A stretch of 64,000 bases of DNA from Wyeomyia smithii (Eukaryota > Arthropoda > Insecta > Diptera > Culicidae), in NCBI RefSeq assembly GCF_029784165.1, contig NW_026599188.1, forward strand, positions 1 to 64,000. Reading direction: 5' to 3'. Of this stretch, positions 52,015-64,000 are shown one piece after another (position 1 is the stretch's first letter; each line of letters starts with the position of its first letter). The notes below the pieces were generated by a model that did no database searches, was not told where the DNA came from, and saw nothing but the letters and a program-made list of their open reading frames with translations. The position numbers and the translations under genes were made by a program.

Positions 52015-52945
52015 GAGCATTGGCAATCAGAAGCACTAGAAGTCTTAGTCAGTCACTAATCTTGTGGGTGAAAAATAAAATAAAGTATGTTGGAGGGTGG
52101 CACAGCACAGTACAGCAAAAACAAAATGAAGATGCAGGCACCTCTAAGCAGAAGAACTTAGATCTTATAAGCAGGTCTCGGTTACTCATTTGGTGAGCAG
52201 TGTAGGCAGCAAAAACCTGCTTTCTATTACCAAAATGAAAAAGAATATTGAAGACCAATCATTTTGCGATTGACGATTATTACATAGGTGGTGTTACAAC
52301 CACAAGAGCTTCGTTGAAGCACAAGAGTAAGTACAGTATCCGGTCCGGGTTGAGCCGAGATATGTTGTTGTTGTTGTTGTTGCGGAAAAGAACTAGCAGC
52401 TAAGAGAGTTATTAAATTGTTTCTTCTTTTTTTCGTTACCATTCTTGAGTGTGTTTTTAGCTTAGATAGCGAACGAGGCACTACTGCAGATAGCGGGAAA
52501 GATCTACAGATGTAGTGTACACTACAATGATGTAAAATAAACTATCAATCATTGCATCATAGAATGCAATCGATCGATGCAATGTAATGTAAGGTTTTGT
52601 TATGTGTTTCAACAATACACAGCACACTCGTTGGCTTCGACCAACTCGATTGTCCGGGGCGAATGCTGTCCTTACTCGCTACCGCCCGTTCGAACGTAAA
52701 CCAGGGAATCACCCCTATGTTTGGAATAGACCTAGGAAATCCAGCAGATCAGTTGTTTGAATGGAATGTGATCTTTCATCTTGTTCCCACATCAGAACAT
52801 AAGCCGATAATGCTCCTCTAGAATTTAACTCAACTCTAGTTGAATGAAACTACTTACTATTTCTGTAAGGCATACCGATTTTCACAAATCACCATGCGGC
52901 TTCATTTCAGCCTTATATTTTTCAATAAAGTTGTTTGTTCAACGG

Positions 52946-53640
52946 GGCGTGGTTATTGGCTAATTGTCAATTTCCAAGCCACTGGTACGCACACGCATAC
53001 AAAGGAAACGACAGTTACTCTACATTCTTCCACAACCATCATATAACTCTGAACCTATGATTCACAAAGACACTACTAGAGTTTGTTAGTTTTGTTGCAG
53101 TATAGCGACGAAAAAAAAAAGCTAGGTACTGACTTCTGACACCACCAAAGTTAATCACCCTTGGAACCAAGGTGAGGAAGTCAACGTGAACTGTGTGGAC
53201 TACGGCACACGTGCTACATTAAACACACACAAATTGATCCTAAATTGACTGACTTAGGTTAAAGTGATTGAATACAAACGTTAAAATATTACGTTTCTTG
53301 TTACAGATGTTGAATAAGTAGTCCTGTGTGTACCACAGCAACAATTACATGCTTCGTCAGCAATCATTACGCTATCAAGTGGTCGGTGTCAGAGAAAATC
53401 GAACTTGCAGTTTGTTACTTTGTAATTTTCAAAATTTTCAATATTTTTGCGCAATTTTAAGGTTATAAGTTAGAGTTACTCTTTAACTGTGTATCATAGG
53501 ATGTGACGATTGAAGAAAAAAAGTGTAATTAGTTTAACAAAGATAGGTTGGTAATTGAATAAATGTACTTGGTCAACTCTGATCGAACCAAAGGAGAATC
53601 TTTAATGACTTGATCCATTATGACTGAACAATTGGAAAGT
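52946..53640. other. Start of unit 5-specific central segment, unassigned
   Basis: Homology to units 1-4 stops at about 52,946 (counterpart 5,070). The following 700 bp is AT-rich with an A10 run near 53,111. I see no gene in it. Confidence 0.5.
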
Positions 53641-53659
53641 CAATAGATTGTCGAACAGT

Positions 53660-53850
53660 AAAAAAAGCAAAGCCTTGGTTCTACATTCCGATACGGAACT
53701 CGACCTTCCGTTTATTATACACAGACTTCGCAGCCAACTGTTAAGTGGACATGACAATTGCAGGGCTAGCGCTACGATCCTACTGACACTAACAGTCTTT
53801 CCCGAGCCGGGACTCGAACATACGATGACTGGCTTGTTAGGTCAGCATCC
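53660..53850 (-). mobile_element. tRNA-derived SINE, Feilai-like
   Basis: Read on the minus strand, the element has a pol III box B, GTTCGAGTCCC (53,809-53,819), followed by a roughly 140-bp body that ends near the GGCTTTGCTTTTTT tail at 53,660. The start near 53,850 lacks a clear box A, so the 5' end is probably truncated. I recognise the body as resembling the Feilai SINE family of Aedes mosquitoes; this is from memory, without a database search. It is present only in unit 5, within the swapped segment. Confidence 0.65.
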
Positions 53851-53859
53851 CAAGCAACA

Positions 53860-56240
53860 ATTGAAACATAATGAAAGAAATAAATTGTGATCATTTGCTG
53901 CACTAATGAAATTCCGAGGTTATAAGAAACATTTTTTGTTACTACGATGAAATTGATGAAATTGTGAAGATACAAGCAACAATCAAAGTTGCATCGCTGC
54001 TTCAAAAAACTTTACACTAACGGCGTAATTCGCGAGGTTGGATTTGTTGTTGAAACGTGTGAACGGCATTTGAAAACCTAGCCTTCACTGAATAGATCTA
54101 GTGGGTGGAGCATATAAGTTGCCAACGTAATGTTCGCGAGGTTCACAAAACAAACACACAACAAGACTTCTGAAAGTTGCTGTCATGATCTCAAGCTATG
54201 TCACAGCAACTTTTGCTCGATCGTTCGCCTTATATTTGTTTTCGAGATAAGGTTATATACTGCGTTGTAACTTTTGGATAGTTGAATTAGAAGTCGTCCA
54301 AAGATGTGGGTCTCTAAAACTAAATGAAATAAATTGCTTTGAATTTCATTATTATGCTGAGGTGCTGATGAATTAAAGAAGCAAAACTAAAAACTGAGAA
54401 TGAGTATGAGCATTACAAGGGAAGCAACATTAAAAGCTGAGCCATTAACTTGCAAGTGTTTCTACAGCAAATGACGTAAATAGTGAAACCGAGCAAATTG
54501 AATAGAAATTGATAACTGCAGTTGAAAAATCCTCATCAAATTTATGGAAAGATTCGAAGATAAATCGCTATACAGACAATCTTTTGCCATTCTGACCATT
54601 TGCCATTTGACAATCTTACCACAACGCTTTGTAGTAGCTATTTCGCCCTAGTTGCTGCTACGATACATCTTCGTTGTTGAAATTTGGCCATGCTGCATTT
54701 ACCATGTTGTTATCAAATTAAGTTCATACACATTGCTGTTTCATTCTTGAAACTTGTGTTGAAACATAGAAAATGTTGCAATTGACCCCGCCTCTTGCGC
54801 TTCGATTGTCATTGAATAAAAAAACTGAGATGTAGCTGCAACTTAGTTTCGCATAAGAATTTATTGCTGTGATGCACAAAGTTCATGATCGAAACAAATT
54901 TTGCTGCTTGTGATCGTACCTCGAGACCAGCTGGGAGGGTCGAACAGTTATATAGTTTTTAAATTTCATTACTAGCTTCTGCGACAACAAAAATCATTGA
55001 AAATAATTCGAAGTTGTATTCATTTCAACAAATTAATGCTTGGAATAGAATGTGGTAATGAAACAAACAAATGGGTAATCCGATTCAACTTAGTTATTCC
55101 AATCATTCGCTTTCTCTTTCTCTTGTTCAAAATTTTCGCAAAATTGATGATACACTAGAAGTACTAGAAGTAGTAGGTAATTGGTATCCGCGTACTTTGG
55201 TTTTAAATTTCATACCCGTTTGGATAAAGTGGTCCAAGGTCTGCGTCATGAAAACATTATTGATTAGAAAAATAAGATAATACCGATACTTACAACACAC
55301 ACCTAAAAACCTAAACGTCAATCGAGTCAGCTCGAAGGAGGTATTGATGAGAAAAATTGCTTCTTCGAACATTTACTGTGTCGCGGTAATCTACGGGTAA
55401 GAATTACACCGCCGGCACACAAGATACATTAGATACATACTTCGACAAACCAAGCAGTCAAGCAGATCAAGGACGCCATTTTGTGTCTGTTAATCGCCAG
55501 CTCAGTAGCAAAACCAAAAGTAGACATCACGTTCAGTTCATTCCATACCCGTTGTGGTACGAACGACGAAGCGGTAATACTTGAAGACTAGAAGTCACAA
55601 CCGGAATACCGGAAGCAACAAGCACACGTTCCGCGACAGGAATTCATACCCATCCAACCTACATTAAATATGCCACCCACACCACCGCCGCTTGTTATTC
55701 TGTTGGAGAAGATGGCGAAAGTAGTTACACCATACACACAATGTCATCACCTGTTGAAATGTACGACTCGAACGCTAAGGTCGGATTTCATCTATATTAT
55801 CCGCAGAAGATCTATCGAATCGTAATTGATGGAACAATTCGACCTGTTGTAGGTTGACTGTCGGCTTCACCAGTTGGTCCTCAACCTAGTTTGCCGACGC
55901 TCAGCTCGATGCTATTTCGATAGCGCGATTAAGAACGCAACAGCTGCTCGGCGCTAGTTGTGTCTGGATTCCGACGACTCATAGAGTTGCGAAAATATTC
56001 CCAACGCTTTCCGGAACCAGTATATGAGGTTAGGCCCTGTTACCCTAGGCCACCATTGACTGCTAATTATACTCAACAGTCAACCCACACGCCAATATTG
56101 TCACGGGAGCAAATGGCATCGATCAAAACGATCATATTCGCAAGGGATACGCGATACCCGATTAGCGGGATAGCTCATATATTTTGTTACAAACCGATTT
56201 TGTATATGCACTTGTGTTGTCGAAACTTGATCTCGACTGT
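53860..56240. other. Unassigned unit 5-specific stretch
   Basis: No domain that I can name. A GC-richer patch at 55,380-56,170 contains a 95-codon plus-strand frame (55,960-56,247), which may be leader or gag DNA of the gypsy remnant downstream, but no motif supports this. Confidence 0.35.
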
Positions 56241-56244
56241 TAAT

Positions 56245-56480
56245 TGAAATATCATAATTCCTATCAAGTTCACATACTGATTATTAAGAATTATAGCAAA
56301 TTTTATTAGGTTTTATGACAGAAAAATATCATAATTAGGTGAAATGTTTCCTACAAATTTTGTTATAAATATGCTACCGATTTTGCCTCAATCGTTTTGT
56401 TTAAAATTATTTTCACTTTTTGTTTCAAAATATATTTTCATGTTTATGCTTTTTTGCCTTTTACCGAAATGCATGAGTTT
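56245..56480. repeat. Diverged second copy of the inverted-repeat element interior
   Basis: Aligns in the same orientation with about 58,145-58,385: shared landmarks include CACTGATTA-like, TACAAATTT.GTTATAAATAT and CTTCAAAATATA-like blocks. Two direct copies flanking gypsy protease and reverse transcriptase fragments are what old LTRs would look like, but their divergence is large and typical LTR ends (TG...CA) are not evident. Confidence 0.5.
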
Positions 56481-56627
56481 TATTTGTTTCACATAATAGA
56501 ACGTGTGAGATGTGCAACCTTGACTAGAATCATAAATTCATATGCATAATGGAAACAATTTCCAACACCGAGGTAATTTTACTAATAACAGAAACAAAAA
56601 CGAATTTACAGTTTAACGACATTCTTA

Positions 56628-56810
56628 ATGTTAGTCATTCTTTTCAAATTGTCAATGACCATTTACCAATACCAACTGACGGCATACTGGGACGCGATTT
56701 CTTTGGCAACATATAAGTGCAACATGAATTACGTGAATTGCTTAATCAATTTTAATTTCCAAAATCATACATTTTCAATACCAATGAAGATAGCTTTCAA
56801 AACAAAATGA
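56628..56810 (+). pseudogene. Gypsy aspartic protease C-terminal fossil
   Basis: One frame reads IPTDGILGRDFF at about 56,670-56,706, the conserved end motif of Ty3/gypsy pol protease, and a second frame continues with KCNMNYVN, which normally follows it. A stop and frame change lie between the two. The catalytic DTG portion is not recognisable upstream. It stands about 640 bp before the RT fragment in the same orientation, the expected order of pol. Confidence 0.72.
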
Positions 56811-57439
56811 AACTCCCACCAAGATGCGAACTAATCAGAAGAATACTCAATTTGGAAATATCTGGAGATTCAATTGTGCTTTCACACGAGATTCAACCCG
56901 AAATATTTTGCGGAAGTACAATAGTGTCCCCAATACTTCTGTAAAACCAGAAACAAACACTACGAACAGTCAACTTGCGTGACAAAATTTCAAACCTTCT
57001 ACAGAAAAACTAAAAAACTACCAACGAATGCCACTAAATCATATTTTCAACAGCAACAATCGTAAACAGAAATTATTATCCTAAATAGATTTTTCAAGCA
57101 TACCCTCTTATGCACAGAAACCATTACCTAAAATCATTTAGCAAAATGCAGAAATTTTTTGTATGTCTGACGAAAAACTTACAGTAAATAATTTTGATAG
57201 CCAACATATTCATTTGAGTGATCTAGTCTCCGTTTACATTCCCAAGTTATAAAAACATACATTCCCAGAACGAAGTAGCTCAACAACAAGTTCAAACAAT
57301 GCCTGATGATGTAGTTGAGTTTCGCCAAATGAAGAAAAAGATCTTGGCTGGTTTTTTTTTATTTCCCCTTGCTAAGAACAGAGACAATACTTTCTAACTG
57401 ATGAGCCAAATACTTCGTAACTTTAGATCTGATTAATTT

Positions 57440-57956
57440 CAAACGATTGCCTTTCGGTTTAAATATTAGCCCCAATCGTTTCCAGCGAATGATGGACATC
57501 GCTATGGCAGGGTTAAATCCCGAATGTGCCTTCATATATCATATTGAAGACATCATCATTGTTGGATGTTCCGTCGATCACCACCTAAACAATTTAAAAG
57601 AAAGTTTTCGAATGGTCAAGATTCTATGATTGAGTTTTAATCCAGCGAAACGTAAATTCTTTCGAACCGAAGTCGTTTATTTGGGACATCGATTACTACT
57701 AAATAAAGGAATTTTACCCGATAGTGCCGAACTTCAAATTATCAAGATTTTTCCCGTACCAACAAATCCAGATGAGGTACGGCGTTTTGTAACTATTATT
57801 GCCCCAAACTTTGCATATTTTATAAAAGCATTGAATGATTTACTTAAATATGGGGTAAAATTCATTTGGAATCATTCTCATCAAAATAGTTGCAATAAAT
57901 TGAAACAAATACTAATATCTCCAAAAATTCTACGCTATCCTGACCTCACATAACAA
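57440..57956 (+). pseudogene. Gypsy RT C-terminal half and connection region, fossil
   Basis: Two abutting frames, 57,447-57,629 and 57,630-57,953, cover the second half of a Ty3/gypsy reverse transcriptase. RLPFGLNISPNRFQRMMD and a degenerate catalytic site are visible: the position of the YxDD box reads HIEDI, so the first aspartate is lost. The second frame reads AKRKFF, VYLGH, GILPD, DEVRRFV and ends where RNase H should begin. An in-frame stop separates the halves. Remnants of the RNase H start (TNASDTACGAI) may follow at 57,965-58,000, where the inverted-repeat element interrupts. Non-functional. Confidence 0.85.
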
Positions 57957-58016
57957 GTTATTGTCACTACAAATGCCTCCGACACAGCATGCGGAGCCAT
58001 TTTGTGATAAAGGCCT

Positions 58017-58449
58017 ATGAAAACTTCCTGAGTTATCGATCAGCAAAATATATCAGGATTATAACATATCTTGACATTTTGTTACGAACAGTTTTTGTAT
58101 CAACATGTGTTCTAAACTTGGTCTCGTTAATAGTTAAAATATCAAAAAGCCTATCAAATTTGCTCACTGATTAATGCTAATTATAGCATGTTTTGTAAGA
58201 TTTTCAGCAGAAAAAGATCAAATTTAGTTAGAATGATTTTTACAAATTTCGTTATAAATATTCTACAATATTATTGCAGATTTTTCTTCAATCGTGTTGT
58301 TTAGAATTATTTGCTATTGCTTCAAAATATAGTTTTTTATATCCAAATAGGCTTTTCCTAATAAGCATAAGTATTTTTGTAGTTCGTTATACCAAGATAT
58401 GTTATAATCCGGATATATTTTGCTGATCGATAACTCAGGAAGTTTTCAT
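58017..58449. mobile_element. Complete inverted-repeat element (unit 5)
   Basis: Positions 58,017-58,054 and 58,412-58,449 are perfect reverse complements over 38 bp. After one mismatch, pairing resumes between 58,056-58,073 and 58,393-58,410, giving 56 of 57 matched positions. The interior of about 320 bp encodes nothing recognisable. The form suggests a MITE or foldback element; I found no clear target-site duplication. A diverged relative of the interior lies at 56,245-56,480, upstream of the gypsy fragments, so an LTR origin of this sequence is also possible. Confidence 0.7.
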
Positions 58450-60230
58450 TTCATGCGGCTGAATAACAGTTTACGACATTGTATAGACGTAGTAATTCAC
58501 ACAGTTGGCAATGCGATTACTGAATTCATATCAGCATGTAAAATAAAAAAGAAATGATGGATTATATTGTGTTGACTTAGAATCTAAAATAACCATTAAT
58601 TGATTAGAAAAATAACTGCGAAATATTCGATTTTTTTATCTGAAGAGATATCGACGGATTTCAGCTCACAATGTTTCTAAAGCGACCGAACAATCGTAAC
58701 AAAACTTTTATTCTTGAAGGACTAATAAAAATTGTTGTAAAGACTCATGGCTTATGAAACCAACTTTAGATATTTGAGTAATATACCCTGCTACCACTTG
58801 GAAGTGCCAAAACGCCGGATTTATAGAAGATCATCGATGTATATTTAATTGATCAAATGCACAGAAATGCTGCTTGGTTTGCAACAGCTGGTTGTATAAT
58901 ATATAAACACAATCGAATATTTTCTTTATATCATAACACAATCAAATGATTTCTTTATCGCAAAATCATAATTAAAAAATCTAATTCTTTGACAAAATCT
59001 AAAATTTTAAAGCTTGGGTTTTAAAGGCCTTCTGGTGAATCTTTCGAGATGAAATTCCGCTCTCGGAAAACCATTTGTTGTATTTTAGAAAAGGATTCTA
59101 CTGTTGGGTACCTTTTGGAAATCCTTAACGTAAATCGTCAACTTAAAACACATTACGTTATGTGAAAGTGTAGTGAATAAAACCCCAAACGTGCTTCGAA
59201 ACCAATATATTGTTTTGAGGCAACTAAAATAGTGACAGTTTTTATTGAAAGGTTTTATGATTCAACTCACCTAGGTGAAAATGAATTGAATATTGTATTT
59301 CGTTTTTAGTTGAATAACTGTTATATGTTTCGTGCTGCGATGAAGACTCTTAACCCATTTCTTCGATGTTAACTCGTTCGTAAACATTTCTGGAAGCGCG
59401 TGAATGGAGAAATCGAAAATTTAACTGAAAGTGTTACTTGTTTGAAACTGCCTGTGATCATCCAAAACATCTATCATTTGTAATGTACATCCTTACTATT
59501 GGATACGAAGACGAATTGAAATTCTAATCAAGAATACCGTACAAAGTATAAGTGAGATATATCAGTGGGTATCGTTGTATAATGAATTTCATTTTGATTA
59601 AACGATTGATGTTGCAGCTTTTAAGTTTGTACGGAGAGGCCCTCTGATTCTGATTGAAATCACTCCTCAACCTTTTTGAAAAGAAAACGATAGAGATCTT
59701 GCTACTACTGGTAAACGCTATTGTATCTGTTTCGTCGTAGATAACATATGAACGGCCACTCATTTTAACATAGAGGATAGCATTAATTGATAAGTGATAG
59801 TTCATCTTAAGCCTTTCATTCCAAATATCGCCGAATAATATCCAAAGAGATATTAAGATAATGCAAATTTTTCGAAAGATTCAATGCAAACAACATGGAA
59901 TTTAACTTGAAAATTGAATAAAGCAATGTGCTTTTGATGGACTATAGAAAAACACAGTTGACTTGTCGGAAATCATAGGTTTGAAACGTTTTGTTACATT
60001 AGCAGGAGGTGGAAGTGGTGGAGGAAGAACAAGGTGAGGGAAGACTAGCGCAGCAGCTCAATATGATATGATTTAATAGCAATGGTGAACCTACTAGGTG
60101 AGAAAGTATGTATTTCTATGAGTTTGTTTGGTTGCGTTAACATATAGTGATTTTACATCAATGTTTTCATCTTTGTTTATATTTTGGTTGCTATTTCGCT
60201 TTAAGTAATTTATGAAGATTTGAGCACATT

Positions 60231-62010
60231 AGTGGCGTTTGTCACTGTACTTACTCAGTCACAATGTTACGCCAACGTACTCGCGGTCCATGGCAGCTTG
60301 TCTCTCGAGAGCGCGCAACATTTCCGAGATCTTGCTCCACTTGGTCCAACCACCTAGCTCTCCTAGTCGGATTCGAGACGAACAACACCACGGCATTCTT
60401 ACCGCCCATTCCGCCCCTTCCTACTGGGCTTAGAGTAGAGTTGCGCCAGCTCGTGTGGTTCATTCATAGTCCTAAGCACACGTCGTTCGAAAACGGCTAG
60501 TGCTTGCAGGAGGACACTACTCGAGCATTGTCCATGTCTCGTGCCCCGTAAAGGACTACCGATATTATGAGCACTTGCTTGTTTGCTAGACCTGAACTTG
60601 TTTGTGCCTTGTGGAGTCCGTAGTAGGAGGCACGACTTCCAGTCTGCTGCTGCGTTTCTGCTGCAGTTGTTGTCTGACACTGTTAGTCAGATCCGATCCG
60701 AACAAACATCCGAAACTCGTCAACCTCCTCAAATTCATCTCTACTCATGCTCATGCGCTCGGTTCCTCCTGCTAGCAGATACTTGGTTGGTCTTCGACGT
60801 ATTCTCACCTTCAATCCCAACACATACATGCTTTTCAGTTGGGTTTACTGTTGAGCAACCGGCCTGGACACCTGGTCCTTTCAGATGAACTCTGGCTGGA
60901 TTTATTGATTTATTTATTGTGCCCCGCATGTTAAAGGCCGCACGCGCACGTCAAGAGGCAGGAACACAGGAACAGGAGGCCTTGTCTTCGGCCCCTTGCG
61001 TGTTTCAAACGGGCTTGGTATCGGGTGCGGTGATATCTTCGCACAGCACTACTGTATATCCTCCTAATCAGTCTTGTTAGTTTCGCAGGGAAGTCCATTA
61101 ACTTTCTCCATAGTTCTTTCTCTACACGGTCGATAGTCGTATCGTAATAGGTGGTTGGTATTCGCGACACTTGTGCAGCAGAGGCAGGATCTGCCGCAGC
61201 GTTTGCGATTTGATTTGGTCCGTTGTCAATTGGGATTGATGGCCATCCACAAAACCGGCTTGATAGATAACTTTCCACAAACCTTTCGTGCTAGCGGCGA
61301 GAGACGGCTGGGATGATGATGATTTGGGAGAGCACTTTGTGTAGGGCTGCGTTGGGAATCGTGATCGCTCTCGCTCTCGCTCGGTAGTGGTGGTAGTTGT
61401 CACATTCCAACTTGTCGCCCTACTTGTAGTATTATTGTGCATATTACTCCCTCCTTCCTGTTCTGTATCCCAGATCCTGACGCGGTAGCTGAGCCAGCAG
61501 ACAGGAAGCCAAACTATCCGGGCCCAGCTTGATAAGCTCCGCTGCTATGGCCATCCTTTCAAGCTGATTTGTTGTTCTTGAGCATCCACACAGCATCACT
61601 TATCGTGGTATGTAGCGCGGTATGTCTCCCTCATCCGCTGTGCTGACGAAGTCGTTCCTCCTACCGTCTTTGTCTTGGGCTTGGTCCTCTGCCTCTGGGC
61701 CATTGAAGTAGTGTTCAATGTAGTAGTGCTGCTTCCACCTGTCGATATCACCTCACACGTTCATCCGTCAAGATTCTTCCATATTTCATTTCATTTCATT
61801 TCACAGCTCCATCATCTGATTCATTTCAGCTCGCGGCACAAAGCCTGCGCGGGATGTGTTTTAGTTTCTTGCAGAATCTACGCGTTTCTTGTGAACGATA
61901 CAGCTGCTCCATTTCCGCATTACTCCTTATTACGCTCTTCAAGCGGCGCTTTTTTGTCGCTTTTGTCCCTTTTCGACCGCTTTCTGTCCGCTTTTTGGCT
62001 TCGTTTTTTT
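60231..62010. other. GC-richer island, unit 5
   Basis: Near-identical to 45,364-47,143 at an offset of 14,867. Confidence 0.55.
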
Positions 62011-62461
62011 AATTCTTTATATATTCAATAACGCTTAATATGGTTCTACCGATGTTTATTTGCTGTATAATTTCCGCATACATAAATCCCATCTATATAT
62101 TGTATGCTGCTAGAGAAATGGGTTCTATCGAATATGAATGTTTAATTATTTCTGTTCAATATTTGCCTGATCCCCTGTATATATTTAATAATTCTAGAAA
62201 TAGTTCTATCAATGTTTACTTCTGTTTAATTTCTGTAAGGATACTTTACTTTTACTTCTATGGGGACAGATCGTTGCGATCCTGTGCCAGAATAAGTCTC
62301 TGCCAAATCATATATATAGTTAATAGTGCTCAAAATGGTTCTCGCGATGCATAAACACTGGGGAAAAGTGAAGAAAAAAGGTTCAAATATTTACTAATAT
62401 TCGAAGCTAACTCCATCTTAATTCGCAATATAGCAATTAATATTAGGAAAAAGCCCGAATA

Positions 62462-63287
62462 CTGCCACCTAGAATCGTCGTTGCATTCACAAGTTCATTT
62501 ACAAGTTTGAAAAGCGTCTTCGGTGCGCCATCTAGATAAGCACATAGGCAATCGAAAAAAGTTTTCACAGTGTTGCCACCTACCATCGTTACCGCCACCT
62601 ACCGTCGCCAAAGATTCGGGTGATTGTATCCACTAAATTAACTAGACATGGCGCCACCTATTAACCGATATGAACAACAAATACGCCACCTACCGTCGTC
62701 AAAGATTCGGGTGATTGTATCCACTAAATTAACTAGACGTGGCGCCATCTATTAACCGATAGGAACAACTATTTTGGTGTCGCCATCTATCAACCGATAT
62801 GAACAACTATTTTGGTGTCGCCACCTATCAACCGATATGAACAACTATTTAAGTGGCGCCACCTACATTTGAAGCGCGAAAGCTGCTCTGGTGTCGCCAT
62901 CTAGTTTTAGGAATGGGAAGCTTCCACAGTGCGCCACCTATATGTCGACATGAACAACTATTTAAGTGGCGCCACCTACATTTAAAGTGCAGAAGCTGTT
63001 TCGGTGCCGCCATCTCGTTTTAAGTATGGGAAGCTTCTACAGTGCGCCACCTATATGTCAACATGAACAACTATTTAAGTGGCGCCACCTACATTTGAAG
63101 TGCAGAAGCTGTTTTGGTGCCGCCATCTAGTTTTAAAAATGATAAGTTTCCACAGTGCGCCCCCTATATGTCGACATGAACAACTATTTCAGTGTCGCCA
63201 TCTGCATTTGAAGTGTAAAAAACTCTTCCGGTATCGTCATCTTACGCAATTGAAAAATGAAAAGTTTCTGCAGTGAATCCACCTACC
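62462..63287 (-). promoter_or_regulatory. CTCF-like motif array, unit 6
   Basis: Copy of the variant array at 47,595-48,420 with an offset of 14,867, and no difference that I could find. Confidence 0.72.
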
Positions 63288-64000
63288 GTCGTTAACGTAA
63301 TATAACTTCGTGAAAGATGCGAAAAATACATAATCAAACTAGCGTTGGGTGAAATGATTATTTAAAAACAAAAACTTGCATTTTCAATTATTTGAAAGTT
63401 ATGCATCAATCAATGCATGATTAGCTCCTACGTACATCAAAATAGCAATTACATTCTTCATCAAGTTGTTCAAGACGAAAAGTTCCAGTTCTTCCAAGTT
63501 ATGTTGAGGAAAACATATTATTCTTTTTGGAACATTATTTTCTTCCGAAGGTACAAGAAAGAGATATACCGATCAAGTGTCGACGTGTAAAACAATAAAA
63601 TGAAAATAATGTTAAATGCTCGAAATATGTGTTTTCAATATTGTTTTTATAAGACTTAAAGGCCGTATTACAGAGTATTGAATTTTCGATCGATCAGCGA
63701 ATCTATCTTAACCACCACTTACGGCGAAGAATAAGCCTTGCTACAAGTAGTAAGAACCCACAAGAGGGAGCACAACTACAAGTTCGGATGGTACAATAGG
63801 GATTAATTAGAAAACAAAATGTTTCAAAATTAATTGCAGTGCAAAATTGTGTGATCTACATAAGATTGATATTCCTTGAAAATTTCTATAACAGTTGTAA
63901 GAGGATTGCATAATGAATTTTATACAACTTATTTTTGCATGAAAGTCAAAATCATCTATAATGATACATGAAATCGATGTATGGTAAAGAATGTTACCAT
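62513..64000. repeat. Macrosatellite unit 6, truncated by window end
   Basis: The sequence restarts the unit and follows unit 5 at an offset of 14,867. It includes the 210-bp segment specific to unit 5 (63,744 onward). The next unit is therefore of the unit-5 type, at least in its first 1.5 kb. Confidence 0.95.

Larger units (their letters stand above)
47646..62512. repeat. Macrosatellite unit 5 (14,867 bp), diverged long form
   Basis: Both flanks align to the other units, with clearly more substitutions than among units 1-4. Three structural differences stand out. The motif array has lost about two 38-bp monomers. About 210 bp at 48,877-49,090 is absent from the other units. The central 52,946-58,040 replaces the segment 5,071-7,322 of unit 1. 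Unit 5 keeps a more complete LINE RNase H reading frame and complete inverted repeats at 58,017-58,449, so it looks closer to the ancestral state at those places. Confidence 0.95.

Overview
The window is eukaryotic, non-coding, repetitive DNA, most likely from an Aedes-type mosquito. The evidence for that is: no long open frame or intact gene in 64 kb; an AT-rich background filled with decayed insect-type Ty3/gypsy and I-clade LINE fragments; and a minus-strand tRNA-derived SINE at about 53,665-53,850 that I recognise from memory as resembling the Aedes Feilai family. The genus call is an inference; an insect origin is much safer.

The window is a tandem macrosatellite. Complete units run 1-11,913, 11,914-23,826, 23,827-35,735, 35,736-47,645 and 47,646-62,512, and a sixth begins at 62,513 and is cut by the window end. 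Units 1-3 are almost identical, at 11,913, 11,913 and 11,909 bp. Unit 4 is a mosaic: its first 9.3 kb follows units 1-3 and its last 2.6 kb follows unit 5. Unit 5 is longer (14,867 bp) and more diverged, and it carries a different 5.1-kb central segment. Unit boundaries are arbitrary and were set at the first base of the window.

Layout of one unit, in unit 1 coordinates: 1-810, an array of about 21 short motifs spaced 36-39 bp apart; 866-1,218, a sequence with a second diverged copy at 5,084-5,400; 1,250-3,030, AT-rich unassigned DNA with a hairpin; 3,035-3,363, a broken gypsy reverse transcriptase piece; 3,368-4,140, a 5'-truncated I-clade LINE tail with an RNase H remnant and a TAA-repeat end; 4,141-7,020, unassigned DNA; 7,041-7,310, a broken gypsy gag piece; 7,322-7,735, an inverted-repeat element; 7,736-9,633, AT-rich unassigned DNA; 9,634-11,400, a GC-richer island; then the next motif array.

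The most striking signal is the motif array. Its core, GCGCCACCTA or GCGCCATCTAG on the plus strand, is TAGGTGGCGC or CTAGATGGCGC on the minus strand, which matches the CTCF core known from Drosophila and vertebrates. All copies point the same way, about 20-22 per unit and more than 100 in the window. A macrosatellite with one dense, unidirectional CTCF-like cluster per unit recalls the architecture of mammalian DXZ4 and FIRRE. Occupancy and function are inference and untested here. The TE pieces are fossils, with no evidence of a working protein; the plausible roles of the locus are structural (chromatin insulation or looping) or as a non-coding transcript.
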